A DNA stretch of 13,524 bases. Source: Chlorobiota bacterium (lineage in GTDB: Bacteria; Bacteroidota; Bacteroidia; Bacteroidales; JAADJA01). A program made the translations under genes and the position numbers. Positions within the stretch are counted from its first letter, which is position 1, and each line of letters begins with the position of its first letter. The stretch lies in contig JAUVIX010000059.1 of the NCBI GenBank assembly GCA_030592565.1, positions 1 to 13,524 on the forward strand, written 5' to 3'. Under the pieces are notes generated by a model. It had not been told where the DNA came from, searched no databases, and saw only the letters and a list, made by a program, of their open reading frames with translations. Positions 7,130-13,524 of this stretch are shown in pieces.

Positions 7130-8704
7130 ATGGATCAACGAACTGCAATAATTATTGGAGCCGGCCCTGCCGGACTAACTGCTGCTTACGAGCTCCTTGA
7201 GAAGACGGATATTAAACCGATTATTTTTGAGATGTCTTCCGATATTGGCGGAATATCAAAAACAGTTAACTATAAAGGAAATCGTATTGATATCGGTGGC
7301 CATCGGTTCTTTTCAAAATCTGACAGAGTTATGGACTGGTGGCAAAACATACTGCCCCTGCAGGGAAAGCCTGCCAAAGATGATCTTATTCTGCACAGGG
7401 ATGTCACAACTTCAACAATACAAAATGCTCCCGATCCTGAAAAAGATGACCTCGTAATGTTGATCAGAGAGCGTATTTCCAGAATATTTTTCCTACGCTC
7501 TTTTTTCGATTATCCAATATCACTAAAATGGAATACCTTTCAAAATCTTGGGATAGTAAGGACTTTTAAAATCGGAATGAGCTATATTAAAGCCAGGCTG
7601 TTTCCTGTCAGAAATGAAAAATCGCTTGAAGATTTCCTGATCAACAGGTTTGGCAAAGAGCTTTATCTATTGTTTTTTAAAAATTATACCGAAAAAGTTT
7701 GGGGCGTACCTTGCAGCAAAATCAAGCCTGAATGGGGAGCACAACGGATTAAAGGACTTTCTGTTAGCAAGGCACTACTCCATGCAGTTAAAAGCTCGTT
7801 TTCAAAAGACAGTTCACTTGGACAAAAGAAAACAGAAACTTCTTTAATTGAACAATTTACCTATCCAAAACTGGGTCCGGGTCAGTTATGGGAAGAGGTT
7901 GCAAGACAAATAGAAGCAAAAGGAGGTAAGATATATATGAAGAGCAGAGTTGTCGGAATTGACATTTATGCAGGAGTAATTTCAGGTGTTCATTGTAAAA
8001 ATGATGAAACAAAAAGCATTTCAAAGCATAACTGCGACTTTTTGTTTTCAACAATGCCCGTTAAAGAACTTATTAGCTCAATGAAACCAGAAGTGTCTAA
8101 ATCTGTTCAAAAAGTTGCAGAGGGTCTTATCTATCGCGATTTTATTACGGTGGGTGTTCTTCTGAAAAAGATGAAAATCGCCAACACAACTAAAATCAAA
8201 ACAATTAATAATATTGTCCCTGACAACTGGATATATATTCAGGAGCGGGATGTTAAACTTGGCAGATTACAGATATTCAACAACTGGAGTCCATATATGG
8301 TGAAAGACCCGAATAATGTGTGGATTGGACTGGAGTATTTTTGTAATGAAGGGGACGAGCTGTGGAGTAAATCAGATGATGATTTTGCAAAGTTTGCCAT
8401 AGATGAGTTGTCAAAGATTGACATTATTGAAAAGGAAGATGTCCTGGATTCTACTGTTATCAGGATGCCGAAAACATATCCGGCTTACTTTGGCACTTAT
8501 GATGATTTTTATATTATCAGAGACTTTACTGACAAAATTGAGAATCTGTTTTTGATTGGAAGAAACGGAATGCACAAATATAACAATGCTGACCACTCAA
8601 TGCTTACGGCGATGACAGCAGTTGAAAATATTATGGCAGACATCAAATCAAAAGAAAATATCTGGCAGGTTAATGCTGATCAGGAGTATCATGAAGAGAA
8701 ATAA
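7130..8704 (+). CDS. FAD-dependent oxidoreductase, UDP-galactopyranose-mutase-like
   Basis: This is a 524-residue cytoplasmic flavoprotein. The N-terminus is a Rossmann ADP-binding fold: strand TAIIIGAGPAGLTAAYEL with GxGxxG at residues 10-15, then E34 at the end of the second strand, which typically binds the ribose. IDIGGHRFFSK (about 53-63) and KVWGVPCSKIKPEWGAQRI (middle) are segments I associate with flavoproteins related to UDP-galactopyranose mutase and protoporphyrinogen oxidase, often found in polysaccharide loci. The C-terminal FAD-contacting region contains LIGRNGMHKYNNADHSM. Strict mutase activity is not assured: the protein is longer than the roughly 370-400 residues of bacterial Glf. 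The next gene starts inside its last codons, so the two are probably translated together. The likely role is modification of a sugar nucleotide or lipid-linked glycan, which is inference from context. Confidence 0.85.
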   Translation: MDQRTAIIIGAGPAGLTAAYELLEKTDIKPIIFEMSSDIGGISKTVNYKGNRIDIGGHRFFSKSDRVMDWWQNILPLQGKPAKDDLILHRDVTTSTIQNAPDPEKDDLVMLIRERISRIFFLRSFFDYPISLKWNTFQNLGIVRTFKIGMSYIKARLFPVRNEKSLEDFLINRFGKELYLLFFKNYTEKVWGVPCSKIKPEWGAQRIKGLSVSKALLHAVKSSFSKDSSLGQKKTETSLIEQFTYPKLGPGQLWEEVARQIEAKGGKIYMKSRVVGIDIYAGVISGVHCKNDETKSISKHNCDFLFSTMPVKELISSMKPEVSKSVQKVAEGLIYRDFITVGVLLKKMKIANTTKIKTINNIVPDNWIYIQERDVKLGRLQIFNNWSPYMVKDPNNVWIGLEYFCNEGDELWSKSDDDFAKFAIDELSKIDIIEKEDVLDSTVIRMPKTYPAYFGTYDDFYIIRDFTDKIENLFLIGRNGMHKYNNADHSMLTAMTAVENIMADIKSKENIWQVNADQEYHEEK

Positions 8705-10562
8705 TGAGATTATAAAATATTTATTTTTGGCCGGAATATTCATTGCCGGGATAATCCTCTCATTACTTGTTTCTGATAGAATTGCATTGCCATTTGAAAA
8801 CCCCTGGAATATTGTCGGGCAGTTAGCACAACAAAAGTATAACCCTGGAAACGATATTTTGAAATTTATCACCATAGTATCACTACCATCTATATTACTA
8901 CTTGCTTCATTCTTTTTTTTCAAAGGCAAAATACTTACTCAAAGCACGACTGCAAAAGAGGTTAACAATGATGTTACTTTTGTTAAGAGCAAAACTGTAA
9001 TGAATCTCTTGCTTCCTGTCTCCATAATCTTAGTCATAATTGTTTCACTGAATATCCAAACCTATCATGGAAGCGGAGATGTTGTAGATTCGTTTCATGA
9101 AGGAGAAACATTGGGCACTGCCATTTCATATATGGCAGATGAAATTCCCTATAAGGAGATCATCTTTGTCCATGGTGTTTTTCAGGATCCTTTGCGCTCA
9201 GTAATTGCTTTTCAACTATTTGGCCAGTCAATTGGAGCATCCAGAACATTGCAATCAATGATTAAGGTCTTGTCTTTCATCCTTCTGTTTCTTATGCTTC
9301 TAAAACTTTTCCGAAATGATTATTTATATACAGTTATAGCTTTTATCCTGTTGACCGGTACAGTTTACCTGCATTTTATTCTGATACCTCCGCGAGACGT
9401 TACTACTTTTTTGTTCATTATTTTATTTCTGGCATTGAACCGGCTAATCCAAAGTGAAGCTCCTTTTTCAAAAGTCAAATTCGGGTTTATTCAGTTTCTA
9501 TTCTCATTTCTCTCTTTAGCTTCCTTTATATATTCCATTGACAGAGGATTTTATCTTTTTGGAACATTCCTGCTAATTTCTCCGGTGATGTTTTTCTTCT
9601 TTAGGAAGAAGGGACATACCAAACAGTACGTTCTATCCTCTGTTACCGGACTTATTTTAGCATTTCTATTAATGGGTTTTTTACTGAAATGGGATTATGC
9701 TTCATTTTTCGATTTTGTCTTTCTGAAAATACCAAGATATAAGGAGTTGATGGATGGAATAGTCTATCCTTTCTGGACATTGAAATTTTTACTCCCTGTG
9801 GCAATAATTGCCTTGAACTTGTTTTGGATTGTTTACACTTTTTTGAATGAGTACTTAAAAAGAAAGTCTTTTTTACTTTCTATGGAGGTCTATTTGAAAT
9901 CTCATCTGATTGAAATATTTCTTCTTTTATTATCAGTATTATTTTTCAGAAGTGCTTTAGGGCGTTCAGACTGGTCGCATGTAATCTACTCATCAACAAT
10001 GAGCTATTTGCTTGTAATCTATATCTTTACCAAATATTACTTGCAGCCTTACTTTCATAAGAAAAAACCACTTAAAAAGTTGACTATCATTATCACAATA
10101 ACTGCTGGCTTCCTTATAATAATTACAGGTTCTTACAGGATATATAACAATGGTTTATTTGCAACAAACTTCCCCTATCATACAGAGGATTCCCATTTTA
10201 TCCCTGGTAATTATAAAAACACAATTAATTTTTTAAACAACAATCTTGATGAGAATGAAAACTTTTTCACAATGACCTCTGAGGCTATTTGGTATTATTT
10301 TATCAATAAACCTGCTCCAACTGCATTTTCTGTTGTTTGGTTTGCTATGCCGGAATTTTATCAGGAGCGTGTTATAAATGATTTGGAAAACAGTAATGTG
10401 AAAATCATTCTTTACAAAAACGACTTCTGGACAAATGCAATAGACGACTTGACCAGTCAGGAAAGATTGCCGTTAATCGACAACTATATAAGAAACCACT
10501 ACTCATTCTTTAAGAAAATTGATGATAATGAATTATGGATAAAAAATTCTAAGGCACAATAA
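8691..10562 (+). CDS. Polytopic membrane protein, probable GT-C-fold glycosyltransferase
   Basis: This is a 623-residue inner-membrane protein with about 12-13 hydrophobic helices. The loop after the third helix carries D133 in VVDSFHEGE (H136, E137, E139). An acidic residue in an early extracytoplasmic loop is the usual catalytic signature of GT-C enzymes that use polyprenyl-phosphate sugars. A later RSDWSH motif (R425-H430) and a soluble C-terminal domain of about 120 residues also fit that architecture, but no exact family is recognised. The ATG at 8691 is chosen over an in-frame ATG at 8622: it has AGGAG at 8682-8686 four bases upstream, and it places the first helix directly after MKRNNEIIK. 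It overlaps the oxidoreductase stop by 14 bp, which suggests translational coupling. The 3' end overlaps the convergent lipid kinase gene by 14 bp. Confidence 0.78.
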   Translation: MKRNNEIIKYLFLAGIFIAGIILSLLVSDRIALPFENPWNIVGQLAQQKYNPGNDILKFITIVSLPSILLLASFFFFKGKILTQSTTAKEVNNDVTFVKSKTVMNLLLPVSIILVIIVSLNIQTYHGSGDVVDSFHEGETLGTAISYMADEIPYKEIIFVHGVFQDPLRSVIAFQLFGQSIGASRTLQSMIKVLSFILLFLMLLKLFRNDYLYTVIAFILLTGTVYLHFILIPPRDVTTFLFIILFLALNRLIQSEAPFSKVKFGFIQFLFSFLSLASFIYSIDRGFYLFGTFLLISPVMFFFFRKKGHTKQYVLSSVTGLILAFLLMGFLLKWDYASFFDFVFLKIPRYKELMDGIVYPFWTLKFLLPVAIIALNLFWIVYTFLNEYLKRKSFLLSMEVYLKSHLIEIFLLLLSVLFFRSALGRSDWSHVIYSSTMSYLLVIYIFTKYYLQPYFHKKKPLKKLTIIITITAGFLIIITGSYRIYNNGLFATNFPYHTEDSHFIPGNYKNTINFLNNNLDENENFFTMTSEAIWYYFINKPAPTAFSVVWFAMPEFYQERVINDLENSNVKIILYKNDFWTNAIDDLTSQERLPLIDNYIRNHYSFFKKIDDNELWIKNSKAQ

Positions 10563-11427
10563 TATTAAGAGAATGAGGAACCACTTTGATCTCTATCTTT
10601 TTATTCATTTTAATTGCCTCACCATCAATATTGACCCATCTTTTCTTTATTGATTTCACAGTTACTTCCGATGTGCGAATAATTTCAACATACTTCGATT
10701 TATCAATTTTTCGCCAATACATCAGGCCGGCAAGAAAAGGCATCTCCATTATCAACGGCTTCTGAGATATTACAACATCCAGCAGTCCATCATCAACTCT
10801 CGCTTCTGGAGCAATTGGTACATTATACCCAAACTGATTAGAGTTGGCAAAAATAATAAACAGGGCCCTTTGCTTTATTGTTCTGCCATTTATTTCAATA
10901 ATATATTTTTTAGGTCTGTATTTTGTATATTCTTCTGTTGCAATTTTAAGATATGACAAGAATCCCCTGATTTTCGAGTTTGCATATTTTGCAGCAACCA
11001 ACCCGTCAAATCCAATACCGGCAAGACTAACAAACACCTTGTCATTCACTTTACCCGTATCCATTTTTAGCGTATTACCCTTATTGATAACTTCAATGGC
11101 TCTTCTGAGATTTATGGGGATTCTGAGATGATGAGCCAGTCCATTCCCGGAGCCGGCAGGCACTATACCCAAAACAGAATTGGAATTGATAAGCTCCTTA
11201 GAAATTTCATTAACAGAGCCATCGCCTCCAACTGCTACAATAATATCTGTTCCATTCCTAACCTCTTCAGCACTAATTTCTGTTGCATGGCCTGCATATT
11301 GGGTATATTCTATCCGATAATCAAATTTAGATTTATCAACCCAATTATTTATAGCGTTCTCTTTTCTTTTTGGCCCGGTAATTCCCGAAATAGGATTAAC
11401 AATAAATATAATGCTCTTCTTTGTCAT
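10549..11427 (-). CDS. Diacylglycerol kinase family lipid kinase (YegS/DgkB-like)
   Basis: This is a 292-residue soluble or peripheral-membrane kinase, the usual length for the family. Visible motifs, in order: NPISG (11-15), the nucleotide-binding GGDGSVNE (67-74), PAGSGNGLA (90-98), GIGFDG (137-142), APEARVDDGLLDVV (206-219) and NIDGE (266-270) near the C-terminus. These are the conserved blocks of the DAGK catalytic family, which phosphorylate diacylglycerol or related lipids with ATP; the exact lipid cannot be read from sequence. It starts 7 bp after the stop of the LtaS-like gene and is almost certainly co-transcribed with it. This context favours a role in recycling diacylglycerol. Its end overlaps the end of the convergent membrane protein gene by 14 bp (stop TAG at 10551-10549). 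Confidence 0.93.
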   Translation of the reverse strand: MTKKSIIFIVNPISGITGPKRKENAINNWVDKSKFDYRIEYTQYAGHATEISAEEVRNGTDIIVAVGGDGSVNEISKELINSNSVLGIVPAGSGNGLAHHLRIPINLRRAIEVINKGNTLKMDTGKVNDKVFVSLAGIGFDGLVAAKYANSKIRGFLSYLKIATEEYTKYRPKKYIIEINGRTIKQRALFIIFANSNQFGYNVPIAPEARVDDGLLDVVISQKPLIMEMPFLAGLMYWRKIDKSKYVEIIRTSEVTVKSIKKRWVNIDGEAIKMNKKIEIKVVPHSLNIIVP

Positions 11428-11431
11428 ATAT

Positions 11432-11436
11432 TCCCT
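11432..11436 (-). promoter_or_regulatory. Ribosome binding site overlapping the upstream stop codon
   Basis: On the minus strand the sequence reads TAGGGAATATATG: the TAG is the stop of the LtaS-like gene, and AGGGA overlaps it, four bases before the ATG of the lipid kinase. This arrangement lets ribosomes finishing the first gene start the second, and it fixes the kinase start at 11427. Confidence 0.6.
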
Positions 11437-13366
11437 ATTTAATGATCAGCTTATCGTAAACCACCCTGTTATTAAATTGCTGAATAACAGCCTTTGAAAA
11501 ACTATTCATTCTTAAAGCAATCGCCGGTTTTTTGTTTAAAATATTCCACTTGAGAAGTCTGTCTTTGCGATAATTAAACAAAGCGACATCCTTTTCTCCA
11601 TTAAACTGGTAAAGATAGTCATCTTTTATTAACTGATATATTCCATTCGAATATGATATTGCAAAATCAGGATTAGTTGTATCAAAGATGCTTCGGCCAA
11701 AGGCAATGTAGTCTTTGCTATAATTCAAATAATCAAGTACCGACGGCATAATATCTGTTTGTTGTGCAATCTCCGGACTAATAGTATCTTTCCATTTTCC
11801 CGGCTGATAAAAGACTATCGGTATTTCATATTGTCCCAGCGAATTTCTAAGCTCGGTGTGATAAACAAGTGACGTGTGATCAGCAGTCAGGATAAAAAGT
11901 GTACTGTCGAACCAGGAATATTTTGATACTGTTTCAAAGAATTTACCAAGCGAATAATCAGCATACATTATGCTCTCCTGTATCGGGCTTGGACCTTTTC
12001 TGAATTTTCCTTTATATTTTTCAGGAATTGTAAACGGGTGATGCGATGATAAGGTAAAGACAGCAGAGCAGAAAGGCTTTTCAACATCATCAAGCTTTTG
12101 TGCCGTATATTGCAGGAAAGGTTCATCAAAGATACCCCAGTTGCCATCATAATCATCTTCGTTATTGTACTCTTTTCGACCATAATAATTGTCAAAACCG
12201 GCAATTTTCGAATATGCTTCAAACCCCATTGTCCCGTTTGTTCCCCCATGAAAAAAGGCGGTTGAATACCCCATCTCCTTCAACATCCCTGCAATGGAGT
12301 TGATACTGTTTCCCACATAAGGAGATGAAAGATATGGTGTCTTAAGCAATGCAGGAATACTTGAAATTATAGCCGGAATCCCTTCGATTGACCTGGTGCC
12401 GTTTGCAAATCCGTGAAATACAAGACTATGCTTCATCAATGAATCCAGCACAGGAGTATAGCCGACATAATTCCCGTTTTCAAGGTCAGGGTTAAGATAC
12501 GCACTTTGTTCAGCCGAAAAGCTTTCGAGAATAATTATAAAAATATTTAATCTTCTGAATTTCTTTGTCTGATTAACTGTTATTACAGGATTAAATATTC
12601 TATCCAACTCTGCTTCATCCTTAAAATAATTAACCTCCTGCAAGGCCGATTCATCAATCGTTTTAAGCAATGTAAAAGGAGTATTAACCACAATAGGAAA
12701 ATACATTGGTTTAGTATATTCACCGGCATTAATAATATTTATAGGTTTATCCTGAATTCCACCTCTGATTGCAACTGTAGTAAATAGACCAATAATAATA
12801 GCCTTCAAACTGTCCGTCAAAAATTGTTTTCTGCCATAATTACTAGAATAGTTCAGGTTGAGTTTCAATTGTGAGGATATTATGACAAAAGCAACAGAAA
12901 AAAACACAAACAGAATAGACGGAAACCAAAAATCACTGATAAAATCAGGTAATAGAGAAACAACCTCGTCCGCATTTTTATCCAGAAAGTCGAAAACATC
13001 CCAGGTCGTCCTTTTTAAAGTAAACCTGAAGTAAATTAGATCAATAAAATTAACGGCAAAAGCAATGATATTCAGCGAATAGAATAAGATATCACTGATA
13101 GTCCTATTAAATTTAGTATATTTATATTTGCAAGGAAAAGAGAGGAGAATAATATAAGGTATATTGACTGCAGCAAGTGTAAATAAGTCGAAACGTAAGC
13201 CGGCAATTAACAGTACACCAAAGTCTGGAAGATCCAGACCCGGGAACATTCCCACATTAAAAAAATAAATCAGAATACGTGAAACTGATAAGAATATCAA
13301 TGCTACAGTAAGTCGTAACAGCAGAACTGAATAGGCACCACCTCCACTTCTTTTCAGAAAATTCAT
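11435..13366 (-). CDS. LtaS-like membrane sulfatase / phosphoglycerol transferase family protein
   Basis: This is a 643-residue protein of the alkaline phosphatase superfamily with the layout of lipoteichoic acid synthase: five N-terminal transmembrane helices (about 12-36, 49-77, 90-115, 146-165, 187-203), a linker, then a periplasmic sulfatase-fold domain from about 270. Predicted metal and catalytic residues by comparison with LtaS are E281 (IILESFSAE), nucleophile T324 (NGTRSIEG), a histidine in SSHHPF (442-443), and D496-H497 (LTADHTS). Thr rather than Cys at the nucleophile site argues for phosphotransfer rather than sulfate ester cleavage. The helix segment GLRFDLFTLAA is typical of Gram-negative members. 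Bacteroidota make no classical lipoteichoic acid, so the acceptor is unknown: a periplasmic glucan, surface glycan or lipid are all possible. The ATG at 13366 lacks a strong Shine-Dalgarno site. Confidence 0.88.
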   Translation of the reverse strand: MNFLKRSGGGAYSVLLLRLTVALIFLSVSRILIYFFNVGMFPGLDLPDFGVLLIAGLRFDLFTLAAVNIPYIILLSFPCKYKYTKFNRTISDILFYSLNIIAFAVNFIDLIYFRFTLKRTTWDVFDFLDKNADEVVSLLPDFISDFWFPSILFVFFSVAFVIISSQLKLNLNYSSNYGRKQFLTDSLKAIIIGLFTTVAIRGGIQDKPINIINAGEYTKPMYFPIVVNTPFTLLKTIDESALQEVNYFKDEAELDRIFNPVITVNQTKKFRRLNIFIIILESFSAEQSAYLNPDLENGNYVGYTPVLDSLMKHSLVFHGFANGTRSIEGIPAIISSIPALLKTPYLSSPYVGNSINSIAGMLKEMGYSTAFFHGGTNGTMGFEAYSKIAGFDNYYGRKEYNNEDDYDGNWGIFDEPFLQYTAQKLDDVEKPFCSAVFTLSSHHPFTIPEKYKGKFRKGPSPIQESIMYADYSLGKFFETVSKYSWFDSTLFILTADHTSLVYHTELRNSLGQYEIPIVFYQPGKWKDTISPEIAQQTDIMPSVLDYLNYSKDYIAFGRSIFDTTNPDFAISYSNGIYQLIKDDYLYQFNGEKDVALFNYRKDRLLKWNILNKKPAIALRMNSFSKAVIQQFNNRVVYDKLIIK

Positions 13367-13398
13367 TTAATTGAGAATATTAATAAACAGGGTGATCT

Positions 13399-13524
13399 CT
13401 ATTTACAAAAGATAACATTGACTGTGCGCTCTGCTGCAATAAAATTACCCGATTTATCATTTGCTCTGTAGGTTACACTATATACACCCGGCTCAGCAGT
13501 AACAACAGTCGATGTTGCTGTAAT
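13399..13524 (-). CDS. C-terminal fragment of an Ig-like (DUF5011-like) protein, 5' truncated by the window edge
   Basis: The minus strand from the window end reads open for 41 codons to a TAG at 13401-13399. It encodes a beta-sandwich-like segment containing EPGVYSVTYRANDKSGNFI and ending AERTVNVIFCK. The pattern G-x-Y-x-V-x-Y-x-A-x-D-x-x-G-N followed by R-x-V-x-V is typical of DUF5011-type bacterial Ig-like domains in secreted or lipid-anchored proteins. Only the end of the last domain is visible, so the size and role of the protein are unknown. There is no T9SS sorting domain at this C-terminus. It sits 32 bp upstream of the LtaS-like gene on the same strand and may be in the same operon. 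Confidence 0.7.
   Translation of the reverse strand: MTATSTVVTAEPGVYSVTYRANDKSGNFIAAERTVNVIFCK

Noticed and set aside
8622..8690. ATG at 8622 as the start of the GT-C-like gene
   Set aside because: It would overlap the oxidoreductase gene by 83 bp and add 23 residues without family character. The ATG at 8691 has an AGGAG site and an ideal position.
10844..11442. Plus-strand open frames opposite the lipid kinase gene (10844-11131, 11128-11442)
   Set aside because: The minus strand encodes every conserved DAGK motif across this span, and the plus-strand products look like no known protein.

Overview
The window comes from a member of the Bacteroidota, probably a Bacteroidales-like or marine/environmental lineage. 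Four things point there: a C-terminal type IX secretion (Por) sorting domain on a large repeat protein, a LytTR response regulator paired with a TPR-containing LytS-type histidine kinase, low-GC coding sequence with mostly weak Shine-Dalgarno sites, and a TAnnTTTG-type -7 promoter element. Assignments come from motif recognition by eye; no database search was possible. I see no tRNA, rRNA, CRISPR array, transposase or phage gene.

Layout, left to right. Positions 2-2533 (+) hold the 3' part of a secreted leucine-rich-repeat protein whose start lies left of the window. It has about 28 repeats of 24 residues, a four-cysteine cap and a T9SS sorting domain. Positions 2534-2886 are non-coding and carry a GC-richer patch and an AT-rich imperfect inverted repeat. 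Positions 2887-3642 (+) and 3765-5837 (+) encode a LytTR response regulator and its likely partner, a membrane TPR histidine kinase; a polypurine direct repeat lies between them. Positions 5882-7027 (+) encode a serine beta-lactamase-fold lipoprotein of the NylB (6-aminohexanoate-dimer hydrolase)-like type. Positions 7130-8704 and 8691-10562 (+) are an overlapping pair: an FAD-dependent UDP-galactopyranose-mutase-like oxidoreductase and a polytopic GT-C-like membrane protein.

The rest is on the minus strand and converges on the plus-strand genes with a 14-bp tail-to-tail overlap. Read in its own direction, it begins with the C-terminus of an Ig-like (DUF5011-like) protein at 13524-13399. This is followed 32 bp later by an LtaS-like membrane sulfatase/phosphoglycerol transferase (13366-11435), and 7 bp after that by a diacylglycerol-kinase-family lipid kinase (11427-10549).

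How the genes may work together: the right half looks like cell-envelope glycan and lipid chemistry. The most interesting pairing is the LtaS-like enzyme directly followed by a lipid kinase. In Firmicutes, LtaS consumes phosphatidylglycerol and releases diacylglycerol, which DgkB rephosphorylates, so this two-gene unit could be a Gram-negative phosphoglycerol transfer and lipid recycling module. The left half looks like surface display (the T9SS LRR protein) next to a two-component regulator, with no direct evidence that one controls the other.
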